A DNA stretch of 34,284 bases from CAZVCJ01 sp964625745 (GTDB lineage: Bacteria > Chloroflexota > Anaerolineae > VGOG01), in NCBI GenBank assembly GCA_964625745.1, contig CAZVCJ010000025.1, positions 1 through 34,284 on the forward strand. Direction: 5' to 3'. Under the pieces are notes generated by a model. The model saw only the letters and a program-made list of their open reading frames with translations. It searched no databases and was not told where the DNA came from. Below are positions 1 to 8,385 of the stretch, one piece after another. Position 1 is the first letter of the stretch. Every line of letters begins with the position of its first letter. A program made the position numbers and the translations under genes.

Positions 1-438
1 AGTGATGGTGATACAACGGTGCGCCTGTGGGAGGTGGCGGAGGGGCGGCAGGTACACGTCTTGACGGGGCATAGGGATGCGGTCCATAGCGTGGCCTTCT
101 CCCCAGACGGCTCCCTTCTGGCTTCCAGTTCTGGTTCATTTTATGGCGGTGGCGATGCAACCGTGCGCCTGTGGGAAGTGGCGACGAAGCGACAGGTGCT
201 TGTTCTGGAGAGGATCAAGAGTACAGTCTATAGCGTAGCTTTCTCCCCCGACGGACTTCTCCTGGCCTCCGGTGGGGATGATAACACTGTGCGCCTGTGG
301 GAGGTTCAGACGGGGCGGCAGGTGCGGATCTTAGAGGAGCATACGGATCCGGTTCTTAGCGTGAACTTTTCACCCGATGGGCTTCTCCTGGTGTCCAGCT
401 CAGAGGACGGCACCGTGCGTCTGTGGGGTGCAGGGTGA
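1..438 (+). CDS. WD40 repeat protein, C-terminal part
   Basis: The reading frame is open from base 1, so the gene starts before the window. The visible part holds three to four WD40 blades: each has the V-x-S-V-A/N-F-S-P-D-G strand followed about 20 residues later by the D-x-T-V-R-L-W closing motif (around residues 5-11, 53-60, 92-99 and 131-138 of the visible frame). WD40 propellers are protein-interaction platforms. In bacteria of this type they are often the C-terminal sensor half of a large NACHT, STAND or kinase protein, but no catalytic part is visible. The propeller ends on a truncated W-G-A-G strand at the stop codon, 47 nt before the preferred start of the DUF1156 methylase. The second blade contains a short extra loop rich in Ser and Gly. 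WD40 identity is certain; the parent protein is unknown. Confidence 0.9.
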   Translation, partial: SDGDTTVRLWEVAEGRQVHVLTGHRDAVHSVAFSPDGSLLASSSGSFYGGGDATVRLWEVATKRQVLVLERIKSTVYSVAFSPDGLLLASGGDDNTVRLWEVQTGRQVRILEEHTDPVLSVNFSPDGLLLVSSSEDGTVRLWGAG

Positions 439-485
439 AAAGGTGCAACGCACTTGACATGAACGATGTAGACAAAGGACAAGAG

Positions 486-3191
486 ATGCCCTACATAACC
501 CGAGATTTCCCCATCGAATTCGTCAACGCCATAGTGCACAAGGAAGTGCAGGGCAAGAAGCCCATCTATAACCTGCACCGTTGGTGGGCGCGGCGGGTGG
601 GCACCACCTTCCGCATGATGCTGCTCACTGCGCTGTCACGGGAGCTGGACTCCGACGAGGCCGACCCCCGCTTGCTGTTCTACGACAGCCGTCCCCTGTC
701 CACCACCGACGGACAGCCACCCATCGTCCTCGACCCCTTCATGGGCGGTGGCACTACTATCGTCGAGGGGCTCAAGCTGGGCTGCAAGGTGGTCGGGGTG
801 GATTTGAACCCGGTGGCCTGGTTCGTGACCAAGAAAGAGGTGGACCCGGTTGACCTGGAGGCTCCCCAGCGGGAGTTCGAGCAGTTGGAGGCAACGGTGG
901 GGGAGCGCATCAAGGGCTACTACAAGACGATCTGCCCCGATTGCCAGGGCGAGGCCGACATAGTGTGCGTCTTCTGGGTGAAGGTGGCCCGCTGTGGCAA
1001 CCCGGGCTGCGGCAAAGACGTGCCTCTCTTCGACGAGTTCATGCTGGCCGATCACAAGGAGCGCAAGCGCAAGAACGCTCCTTTGGGTCACTTCACGGTC
1101 CTCTGTCCTACCTGCGAGGAAGTCTTCCAGACCACGACCATCGAGGAGGAGGTCTCCTGCCCGGCCTGCGGACGGGGGTTCGTGCCATCCCAGGGTTACG
1201 TGGGCCGGGGGAAATACACCTGCCCGGCCTGCGGCCAGACAGACCAGGTAGTGAGTGCTTTGCGGCGGCTGGAGGAGCCCCTGCCAACTCGCATGTTCGG
1301 CATGGAGTACTACTGCCCCCATTGTGACGCCCGCGCCTACAAGCGGATTGACCCGCCCGACGTGGCCCTGTTCGACCAGGCCAAGACTGAGCTGGCTGAG
1401 CGGTGGTCCGACTGGCTGGGGCGGCTTATCCCAGACCAGGAAGTCCTGGATGGCGAGAAGACGCGAGACCTGCTACGTCACAACCATCGCTACTTCCAAC
1501 AGATATTCAACGAACGGCAACTGTTGTGTCTAGGCCACCTGCTGGAGGGCATTCTGGGTGTGGAGGATGAGAACCTGAGGGAGTTCATGCTGGTTGCCTT
1601 TTCCAACACCCTCACCACGAACAACATGTTCTGCCTCTACAATCCTGCCAAGCTTGGTGTCATGCACATGTTCACCAGACATGCCTTCTGGCCCCCTAAC
1701 ACGCCTGCCGAAGGCAACGTGTGGGGCATGGCGAAGGCAGGGGGCGGAGGCTACCACAACTTCCTAAACCAGGCGATCCGGGCTAAGCGGTACTCCTACG
1801 AGCCCTACGAATCGCTGCCCGCAGGCTACAACGGCGTGCGCAACAAGCTACTCGATCAGGCTGCCAAGAAGCTAGTTAAGAGAAACCGTGTCTTTCTGCC
1901 TATCGAGATTATCGGCACGCTGGCCGCCGACTTCCAGGCCCTGGCCGATGGCGATGGGACGAGTCTCTTGCGCTGCCAGACAGCGGAGGACCTGTCTTTC
2001 GTACCTGAGGGCAAGGTGGACGCGGTCATCACCGACCCACCCTACTACTCCAACGTCATGTACGCCGAACTTTCGGACTTCTTCTACATCTGGCTGCGCC
2101 TGGGGCTCAAAGATCGCTACCCCGAAGCCTTCGGCCCGCCCTACGCCCCCAAGGGCCGGGAGATCGTGGTCAACCAGAAGCAGGGCAAAAACGAGCAGTT
2201 CTTTCTCTCTGGCCTGGCCCGCGTCTTCCGGGAATGTCGCCGCGTCCTCAAGGACAACGGCATCATGGCCTTTACCTTCCACCACGCCGAAGCCGACGCC
2301 TGGGCCGACGTGCTGCAGGCTCTGCTCGATGCCAGTTTCTACGTCGTCGCCGTCTACCCCGTCTTCTCCGAGATGCGCACCTCAGGCCACATCCGGGGCA
2401 AGCGGGCCCGCTCCTTCGACACCATCGTCGTGGCCCGCAAGAAGACGCCAGCCACCGAGCAGGGCGAGATCTCCTGGGAACGCCTCAAAGACGAAGTCTA
2501 CCGCAAGGCCACCGAGGCCATCGAAGTGGTGCGTCGAACCCACCCTCAGCTCATGGAAGACTTTTTGCCCGACGTGGAGACCATCATCTTCGGCAAGTGC
2601 CTGGAGGTTTACTCCCAACATTCCCTGGTGACCGACGAACAGGGCGAGACTTTCACAGCGCGGGAGGCCACGCGAGAGATGCACGGTCTGGTGGGAGCGC
2701 TCTTGGCCGGCGAGGACGAGGTGGACGCCGACCTGGTGAGCACCATCTTCGCCATGCGCCTCTCCGGACAGTCGAGTCTCTCCTTCGACGAACTGAGCAA
2801 GATGCTCCAGCCCCGGGGCCTGAACCCCGAAGCCTTCGTCGAGGCCAACCTGCTGCGCTCCAGCCGGGAGCAGTACAGGCCGGTGCCAGCCGACAAGCGG
2901 GGCGAGGGAATTGCCAAGCAGGGGAAATATCGTTACGACCTGGACGTCGTGGATCACGTCTACTACCTCGTCAAGAGCGGCAAGGTTTACCCCCGCCGCA
3001 ACGCGCCAGAGCTGCCGTCCAACCGAGGCTGGAACGACCTGCTCCAACGGGGTCAGAGCCTGGCCGCGGCCCTCTTTATGCGCACCGGCGACGAGACCTA
3101 CAAGAAAGTGCGGCGGACGTTGGAGCGAATGGGGAGGGACGTGGGGGAGGGGGAGGCAAGGCAGAGACAATTGCCAGGGATTGACGGATAA
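486..3191 (+). CDS. DUF1156 zinc-ribbon DNA methylase (predicted adenine- or cytosine-N4-specific)
   Basis: A large SAM-dependent DNA methyltransferase of the DUF1156 family, about 901 residues. The N-terminal DUF1156 segment (N-L-H-R-W-W-A-R-R at about residues 29-37) precedes the SAM-binding motif D-P-F-M-G-G-G-T-T (about residue 83) and V-G-V-D-L-N-P. Residues about 150-280 contain repeated CxxC pairs (CPDC, CPTC, CPAC, CPAC, CPHC), predicted to be tandem zinc ribbons. The catalytic motif T-D-P-P-Y-Y lies near residue 517. I choose the ATG at 486 because AAGGA stands six bases before it; in-frame starts at 423 (GTG, overlapping the WD40 gene) and 459 lack a ribosome site. It is the first gene of a tight run with the ATPase 14 nt downstream. 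DUF1156 methylases are known from defence islands, where they modify host DNA; target sequence and partner nuclease are not visible. Confidence 0.9.
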   Translation: MPYITRDFPIEFVNAIVHKEVQGKKPIYNLHRWWARRVGTTFRMMLLTALSRELDSDEADPRLLFYDSRPLSTTDGQPPIVLDPFMGGGTTIVEGLKLGCKVVGVDLNPVAWFVTKKEVDPVDLEAPQREFEQLEATVGERIKGYYKTICPDCQGEADIVCVFWVKVARCGNPGCGKDVPLFDEFMLADHKERKRKNAPLGHFTVLCPTCEEVFQTTTIEEEVSCPACGRGFVPSQGYVGRGKYTCPACGQTDQVVSALRRLEEPLPTRMFGMEYYCPHCDARAYKRIDPPDVALFDQAKTELAERWSDWLGRLIPDQEVLDGEKTRDLLRHNHRYFQQIFNERQLLCLGHLLEGILGVEDENLREFMLVAFSNTLTTNNMFCLYNPAKLGVMHMFTRHAFWPPNTPAEGNVWGMAKAGGGGYHNFLNQAIRAKRYSYEPYESLPAGYNGVRNKLLDQAAKKLVKRNRVFLPIEIIGTLAADFQALADGDGTSLLRCQTAEDLSFVPEGKVDAVITDPPYYSNVMYAELSDFFYIWLRLGLKDRYPEAFGPPYAPKGREIVVNQKQGKNEQFFLSGLARVFRECRRVLKDNGIMAFTFHHAEADAWADVLQALLDASFYVVAVYPVFSEMRTSGHIRGKRARSFDTIVVARKKTPATEQGEISWERLKDEVYRKATEAIEVVRRTHPQLMEDFLPDVETIIFGKCLEVYSQHSLVTDEQGETFTAREATREMHGLVGALLAGEDEVDADLVSTIFAMRLSGQSSLSFDELSKMLQPRGLNPEAFVEANLLRSSREQYRPVPADKRGEGIAKQGKYRYDLDVVDHVYYLVKSGKVYPRRNAPELPSNRGWNDLLQRGQSLAAALFMRTGDETYKKVRRTLERMGRDVGEGEARQRQLPGIDG

Positions 3192-3205
3192 ACAGGAGGA
3201 ACAGT

Positions 3206-5857
3206 ATGCCTACGGGATTGCAGTTCCGCAAAGTAGATTTGCACGTACACACGCCTGCGTCAAAGTGCTTCAAGGACAAGAGCATCACCCCGCAAGACAT
3301 TGTTGATTACGCTATCAAGAAGGCAGCACTCTCTGCCATCGCGATCACGGATCACAATACAGCACAACAGATCGACGACGTGAAGGAAGCTGCAAGAGGA
3401 ACTTCTTTGGCAGTCTTTCCTGGGGTCGAGATTTCGATGTCAGAGGGTTATCACATCTTGGCTCTCTTCGATGTGGACAGGCAACGCGCCGATGTCGAGA
3501 ACTTCTTGGGAGCGATTGACATCACAGCCGAGGCCTATGGTCAACATGATGCCGTATGCACCAAGAGTGCGTACGATGTCATCAACAAGATCCGTGACCG
3601 TCATGGCATCGCGATCTTGTGCCATATAGACGTGCCCAGAGGTGCTTTTCAAGAGCTGACAAAGGAGAAGCCAGGAGGCGGTATTCATGTGCCCAAGGAG
3701 TGTGTGAAACTGTTTAACGAGGGTCAGTACTTGGCGGTAGAATGTGTCGGTGATGCTCTTCCAGACGGCTTTGACAAAGCGCATGGGTTTCGCAGAATAC
3801 CTCCCTTCTACCATACATCTGACAATCCCGATCCAAGTGACCCGACCAAGCATGCCCTTGAAGGAATCGGCACGCGATGCTCATTCTTCAAGCTGGGAGA
3901 GGAGATAAACCTGGAAGGGTTGCGGCAGTGCTTTGCTGATGCCGAAGTACGTATTTGCTTGGAGGAGGCACTCGCGGAGCCAGCCTTTCCACGGATTGTG
4001 AGTATGTTTATCAGCGGAGAGGGCTTCTTGGGGAGGCAGATACTGGAGTTCCATCCCGGGCTTAACAGCATTATTGGTGGCAAGGGAGTGGGAAAGTCTT
4101 TGGCTATTGAATTTCTGCGTTTCGGACTTGGTCAACCTTCTCAAGATTCAGCCTTGCTGGAGGATCATAAGTCAAAGCTAGAGAAGCGGCTACTTCCCCT
4201 CAACCAAGTGGAGTTGATTTGCGACTTGGAAGATGGTACGCGATACCAGATCTGCAGAACCTATGACGGTACAACAAATATCTACGAATGCACAAACCTG
4301 ACGACGGGGCAGCCTTATGAAGGCGATATTCCATACCTATTCCCAATACTTGCTTATAGCCAGACAGAGGTAATCAAAATTACTGAAGACGAGGAAGCTC
4401 AGCTCCGGCTCGTTGATGGCCTGATTGATCCAAGACCATTCCTGGCTAAGATTGACGAACTCTCACGCCAATTGAGCGGGAACGATAGAGCACTGGCCAA
4501 GGCTATTGAGGCCAGAGAAGAATTGATTGACCATCGGAGGAACCTGGAAACTCTAACCGAGCAACTTGAAAACATCAACCGATCACTGAAGGCTCCTCTC
4601 TTTGAGGAGATGAAAAGCCTTGAGCTCAAGAAGGCCGCCTTTGAAAAACAGGTGAAGTTCGTGGATGATTTGGGTGCAAGAGTTGCAAAGTGGGTAGAGG
4701 AGACTGAAAAAGATGTCTCATTGGCTGATCTTGAGTCGGCTCTTGCAGACGATACGGACTTGGTTGCCTCCCAGAAGCTGGTCAAGAAGGCACGTCAGAG
4801 TGTAATGGCTGCTCTGAAGAAGCTTGGAAAAAACATTGGAAAACAACGAGCCGGTGTGCAGTCTATGATGGATGCGTGGTTGCCTGACTTCGAGGACAAG
4901 CACAAGGAATACGAAGACATGCTGGAGGAGATCGGAGCAGACAAGAAAGCGCTAGAAGCCAAGCGGCGAAAGCTGCAAAAGCAACAGCGTGAAGCCGAGC
5001 AGAAAGTCGGTGAGCGGGAGGAGACAGCGAATAAGTACGATCAACTGCAAGGAGAGCGAAACACGCTGCTAGACGAGTTGGACAATGCATATCAGGGGTA
5101 TTTTGAGCTTCGTAAGAGCAAGTTCGATGATCTTACTCGTAGGTCGGGTGGAAAGCTGAGGCTAGAAATGGCTCACTTGGCCAATCGCCAGAACTTTCTT
5201 GACGAGCTGCGACGACTCGCCAAAAGCCGAGGGAGTCGAGTGGTCCACTTTGAGGTTATTGCCGAGAACTTGACACCACGCGAGTTCATTGATTTGATCA
5301 TTGAAAGAAAGGTAGACGAGTTAGTAACAACCACCGGTTTGAGCGAACAGAACGTCACACGCATTCTTGAGAAGCTGTGGGGAACTGAAGAGCTTGAGGA
5401 TGTCTTGCATATGCAGCATGCTTGCTACCCTGGAGATAGCCCATCAATCAAGTTTCGGAAGGAAGACAGAAAGTACTATCCTTTGAAGGAATTGTCAGTG
5501 GGTCAGAAGTGTTCCGCTCTACTTATCATTGCTCTCTCTGATGGTACGATGCCCGTGATTATCGATCAGCCCGAAGACGCCCTAGATATCGCCTCAGTCT
5601 GGGAGGATATTACGCTCAAACTAAGGGCAGGCAAGGAGAACCGGCAGTTCATTCTGAGTACCCACAATTCCAGCGTGGCGGTAGCGTCTGATTCAGACAA
5701 GTTCGTGATCATTAAGGGCGGTGCCGAGCGTGGTCGCGTGATATGTTCTGGTGCTATAGACCGGGAAGAAGTAAAGCGCGAGGTTATCAAGCACCTTGAA
5801 GGTGGCCCAGATCCTTATCGACTGCGTCAACGTAAATACAACATTGCAGAAGCATGA
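3206..5857 (+). CDS. PHP-domain plus ABC/SMC-like ATPase (TrlF-type)
   Basis: An 883-aa two-part protein. The N-terminal quarter is a PHP metal-dependent phosphoesterase domain: D-L-H-V-H-T (residues 11-16), I-T-D-H-N near 48, G-V-E-I near 73 and a later L-C-H-I-D. The rest is an SMC/RecN-like ABC ATPase: Walker A G-G-K-G-V-G-K-S near residue 291, a long charged predicted coiled coil (about 430-660), the signature L-S-V-G-Q near 762, Walker B V-I-I-D-Q-P-E-D near 783 and an H-loop S-T-H-N near 816. PHP domains hydrolyse phosphoesters, so a nucleotide-activated nuclease is plausible but unproven. The start has AGGAGG eight bases upstream. Base composition is visibly more AT-rich than the flanking methylase and the 151-aa gene, which suggests separate acquisition. 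Architecture is clear; substrate unknown. Confidence 0.88.
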   Translation: MPTGLQFRKVDLHVHTPASKCFKDKSITPQDIVDYAIKKAALSAIAITDHNTAQQIDDVKEAARGTSLAVFPGVEISMSEGYHILALFDVDRQRADVENFLGAIDITAEAYGQHDAVCTKSAYDVINKIRDRHGIAILCHIDVPRGAFQELTKEKPGGGIHVPKECVKLFNEGQYLAVECVGDALPDGFDKAHGFRRIPPFYHTSDNPDPSDPTKHALEGIGTRCSFFKLGEEINLEGLRQCFADAEVRICLEEALAEPAFPRIVSMFISGEGFLGRQILEFHPGLNSIIGGKGVGKSLAIEFLRFGLGQPSQDSALLEDHKSKLEKRLLPLNQVELICDLEDGTRYQICRTYDGTTNIYECTNLTTGQPYEGDIPYLFPILAYSQTEVIKITEDEEAQLRLVDGLIDPRPFLAKIDELSRQLSGNDRALAKAIEAREELIDHRRNLETLTEQLENINRSLKAPLFEEMKSLELKKAAFEKQVKFVDDLGARVAKWVEETEKDVSLADLESALADDTDLVASQKLVKKARQSVMAALKKLGKNIGKQRAGVQSMMDAWLPDFEDKHKEYEDMLEEIGADKKALEAKRRKLQKQQREAEQKVGEREETANKYDQLQGERNTLLDELDNAYQGYFELRKSKFDDLTRRSGGKLRLEMAHLANRQNFLDELRRLAKSRGSRVVHFEVIAENLTPREFIDLIIERKVDELVTTTGLSEQNVTRILEKLWGTEELEDVLHMQHACYPGDSPSIKFRKEDRKYYPLKELSVGQKCSALLIIALSDGTMPVIIDQPEDALDIASVWEDITLKLRAGKENRQFILSTHNSSVAVASDSDKFVIIKGGAERGRVICSGAIDREEVKREVIKHLEGGPDPYRLRQRKYNIAEA

Positions 5858-5884
5858 AACCGTATGCTTGAAGGAAGGCTAGTT

Positions 5885-6340
5885 ATGCAAATCCCTGACA
5901 TCTACGTGGCGTCCCGATCCGCCCTCGAGGACGCCCTGCAGTTCATGGTCCCTCGCAACGCCCGGGCCTTCGCCCAGGCATCACGGCTCAAGGTGCTGGA
6001 CTTCCTGGCCCAGCTTCAGGCACGGACGTCTCTCGACTTCCCCCTCGTTGTGGAGGGCCTGGACGACTTGCTGTTCTACGTGCTGCCCGAGGAACGGGAA
6101 GCCGTGTTACAGCGCATGCGCGAGTTGATGGTTTTGCGCCTGTCGCAGAACCCCCGCGCCTGGGTTGTCTTCGTATTGCGCAACGCCAGCCTAACGGAGC
6201 GGGAACTGCCGCGCATAGTGGAGTTGGTGCGTGGCCGGGATCGCATCCCCCTGCACTCCGCCTTCCCCACCAGTCGCTGGCGGATGGATGAGACGGCCAA
6301 TGGGAAGCGGTATCTGGTGGTGGGAGGGTTGGGATCGTAG
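5885..6340 (+). CDS. Unrecognised 151-aa protein, third gene of the methylase/ATPase run
   Basis: No family was recognised. The product is a soluble, Leu/Arg-rich protein with predicted helices over the first two thirds and a short basic C-terminus ending G-G-L-G-S. No signal peptide, membrane segment or Cys cluster is seen. The ATG at 5885 is preferred over the one at 5864 because AAGGAAGG stands seven bases upstream. It follows the ATPase by 27 nt on the same strand and is followed by an intrinsic terminator, so it should be the last gene of the transcript that begins with the methylase. GC content returns to the high level of the methylase, unlike the ATPase between them. A specificity, inhibitor or adaptor role would fit the context but is only a guess. 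Confidence 0.75.
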   Translation: MQIPDIYVASRSALEDALQFMVPRNARAFAQASRLKVLDFLAQLQARTSLDFPLVVEGLDDLLFYVLPEEREAVLQRMRELMVLRLSQNPRAWVVFVLRNASLTERELPRIVELVRGRDRIPLHSAFPTSRWRMDETANGKRYLVVGGLGS

Positions 6341-6413
6341 GGATACGGCGCAACGCATCTGACTACTGGTATTGTCGCTCTGTATTCAAAAGTCACAGCC
6401 CCAACTATGACAG

Positions 6414-6448
6414 AAGCCCCTCGCCTCAAAAAGAGGTAGGGGCTTTTT
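6414..6448 (+). terminator. Intrinsic terminator after the methylase/ATPase run
   Basis: A GC-rich hairpin with arms at 6414-6427 (ending GCCTC) and 6433-6445 (starting GAGG), joined by a five-A loop and followed by TTTTT. One small mismatch/bulge interrupts the stem. It serves the plus-strand run; on the minus strand the leading A run makes it potentially bidirectional, which also suits the convergent RlmI-type gene. Confidence 0.85.
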
Positions 6449-6496
6449 GCACGTTTGTTTCAAACGAACCAGGAGGCTTATCACCCAGCTACGTTC

Positions 6497-7690
6497 TTAA
6501 TGCACCCGACACACCAGCCCTTTCAAGTACTCTGACTCCGGAAAGGTAAGCAGGATCGGGTGGTCGGAGGACTGGGAGAGCTTTTCGATGATTTGCACGT
6601 CGCGGCCGGCGTCAACGCTGGCTCCAAAGAGCACTTTCTGGAAGAGGCCGGGGCTCACCAGGCCGGAGCAGGAGAAGGTGAAGAGGATGCCGCCGGGGGC
6701 GATGATCTGCATGGCCAGGAGGTTGATGTCCTTGTAGCCCCGGCAGGCCGATTCCACCTGATGCTGGGAGTAGGCGAATTTCGGCGGGTCGAGGATGATC
6801 AGGTCGAAGACCCGCCCCCGGTCGCGGTACCCCCGCAGCACTTGAAAAACGTTTCCTTCTACGTACTCGTCGTCGCGGTCAGCGAAGCCGTTGAGAGCCA
6901 CGTTGCGCCGGGCCAACTCCAGGGCCTCGGCCGAGGATTCGACGTTGGTGATGCGCCCGGCCCCGGCCCCGGCCGCGGCGGCGTAGACGGCGAAGGCCCC
7001 CGTGTAGGCGAAGCAGTTGAGCACTGCCCCGCCTGGGCAGTACCTGGTCAGCTTTTGGCGGTTGTCCCGCTGGTCAAGATAGAAGCCGGTTTTGTGTCCC
7101 GTTTTTATGTCCACCAGGAAGCGGCGTCCATTCTCCATTATCTCCACCAGGTCGGGTGGCTCCTTCCCATACAGGAGGCCGCTGACCTTAGTCAATCCCT
7201 CCTTCTTCCGCACCTCCACGTCGCCCCGCTCGTAGATGCCCCTGGGTTTCAGCAAATCGGCCAACAGGCCGACCAATTCAGCCTTCCACCGCTCGATCCC
7301 CAGGGTGAGAAACTGGACCACCAGGTAATCGCCGTAGCGATCCACAATCAGCCCGGGCAAGAGGTCGGATTCGGCATTGACTAGGCGATAGGCGTCGGTG
7401 GATAGGTCATCGGCCAGCGCCTGGCGGCTGGCCCAGGCCCGCTCCAGCCGGCGCCCCCAGAAGTCCCGCCCGATGACCTCGCTTTCGTCCCAGGCGAGGA
7501 GGCGCACCACGATCTGAGAGCGGCGGTTCAGGTAGCCCTGGGCCAGGAAGCGTCCCTGGTGGTCGGCTACCTCCACCACATCCCCATCGGCGGCCTCTCC
7601 CTCAATGCGCTGAATGGCTCCGGAGAAAATCCAGGGATGTCGGTTCAACACCGGCTTCTCCCGCCCTCGTTTTAAGACAACTCGCGCCAT
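6497..7690 (-). CDS. rlmI: RlmI-type 23S rRNA (cytosine-C5) methyltransferase
   Basis: A 397-aa class I SAM-dependent RNA methyltransferase. The N-terminal PUA-like domain (L-K-R-G-R-E-K-P..H-P-W-I-F-S-G, residues 6-24) is followed by the EEHEE-type linker and a Rossmann methylase domain: K-T-G-F-Y-L-D-Q-R-D-N near 195-205, C-F-A-Y-T-G-A-F near 222-229, catalytic-loop D-P-P-K-F near 300 and the Cys-containing F-S-C-S near 340. E. coli RlmI makes m5C1962 in 23S rRNA; the family also contains related enzymes with other positions, so the site is assigned by homology only. The ATG has GGAG nine bases upstream. The gene overlaps the end of the acetyltransferase gene by 19 nt, indicating co-transcription with it and probably with ligA. 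Confidence 0.88.
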   Translation of the reverse strand: MARVVLKRGREKPVLNRHPWIFSGAIQRIEGEAADGDVVEVADHQGRFLAQGYLNRRSQIVVRLLAWDESEVIGRDFWGRRLERAWASRQALADDLSTDAYRLVNAESDLLPGLIVDRYGDYLVVQFLTLGIERWKAELVGLLADLLKPRGIYERGDVEVRKKEGLTKVSGLLYGKEPPDLVEIMENGRRFLVDIKTGHKTGFYLDQRDNRQKLTRYCPGGAVLNCFAYTGAFAVYAAAAGAGAGRITNVESSAEALELARRNVALNGFADRDDEYVEGNVFQVLRGYRDRGRVFDLIILDPPKFAYSQHQVESACRGYKDINLLAMQIIAPGGILFTFSCSGLVSPGLFQKVLFGASVDAGRDVQIIEKLSQSSDHPILLTFPESEYLKGLVCRVH

Positions 7691-8331
7691 GTCATATCAC
7701 TCCACACCTCAGGCGTAAAAGGCCATTGCAGTTGGGCACAGATCGCCCGCCAGCGTTCCGGCACCTCCGGTGTACACAGAAAAGGCATGTACCCCAGCTT
7801 CAGGTAGGTTTTCAACGCCGGCAGCCGGTAGTCCTCGGTATAAAGATGGATAGGGTGGCACCCGGCTTCGATGAACCGCGCAGTGACAGCGGCAGAGACA
7901 GCCATACCCAATCCCTTGCCAGCGTGGGCAGGGTCACCGGCCAGCCAACCCAGCTCACCGCCAGAGGGATACACATCCGAGCGCAGGGCCATGACAGTGG
8001 CCACAATCTCGCTGCTTTCCTCATGGATGGCCATGAACCAGCCCTCTGGCAGAATTCTTGGGAGCCAAGGCTTCAATACCTCGTCGTTCCACCCTGGCCA
8101 TCCGGACAGTTCCATGACCTCGTAAAAGCAGAGCTTATCCCCCCGTTGATACGTGCGCAACGTATATCCAGGAGGTAGCTGCACAGCAGGCAGAACATTC
8201 AGCAAATGCTCGGGCCACACCATCTGTAATTGCGTGTGGGGTTCACTCTCGCTCAGTTTTGCCTCCGAACCGAGAAGGCCAGCCAGCTTGTGCGGGAGGT
8301 GCTCAGGTCCGCGCCTTAGAGTTTGGATCAC
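7672..8331 (-). CDS. GNAT-family N-acetyltransferase
   Basis: Up to 219 aa. The acetyl-CoA-binding region is clear: a P-A-H-A-G-K-G-L-G motif (the R/Q-x-x-G-x-G/A loop) followed by a helix A-V-S-A-A-V-T-A-R-F-I-E-A-G and the C-terminal A-L-K-T-Y-L-K-L-G-Y strand-helix that closes GNAT folds. The acceptor substrate cannot be told. The start is uncertain: the longest frame begins at a GTG (8331) that lies inside a palindromic repeat and has no clear ribosome site; an internal Met (about 8223) also lacks one. The gene sits between ligA (21 nt away) and rlmI (19-nt overlap), so it may depend on translational coupling. Confidence 0.85.
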   Translation of the reverse strand: MIQTLRRGPEHLPHKLAGLLGSEAKLSESEPHTQLQMVWPEHLLNVLPAVQLPPGYTLRTYQRGDKLCFYEVMELSGWPGWNDEVLKPWLPRILPEGWFMAIHEESSEIVATVMALRSDVYPSGGELGWLAGDPAHAGKGLGMAVSAAVTARFIEAGCHPIHLYTEDYRLPALKTYLKLGYMPFLCTPEVPERWRAICAQLQWPFTPEVWSDMTWRELS

Positions 8332-8385
8332 GGAATCACGGAAGGTACGGAGTCACGGAACTTCCATGCTCTCCGTGCTTCCGTG
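8329..8385. repeat. Palindromic repeat at the ligA/acetyltransferase junction
   Basis: Iterated CACGGAA/CACGGAG words face their complements: CACGGAAG at 8337-8344 pairs with CTTCCGTG at 8378-8385, and ACGGAG at 8347-8352 with CTCCGT at 8371-8376. The element supplies the last 11 codons and the stop of ligA and the GTG taken as the start of the acetyltransferase. Confidence 0.7.

Noticed and set aside
454..459. TTGACA before the DUF1156 methylase as a promoter
   Set aside because: No acceptable -10 box lies 15-19 bases downstream.
2234..3184. A 316-codon plus-strand frame inside the DUF1156 methylase
   Set aside because: Arg/His/Pro-rich shadow frame with no domain, overlapping a gene with clear methylase motifs.
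6560..7384. A 274-codon plus-strand frame
   Set aside because: Antisense to the RlmI-type gene, whose motifs are unmistakable.
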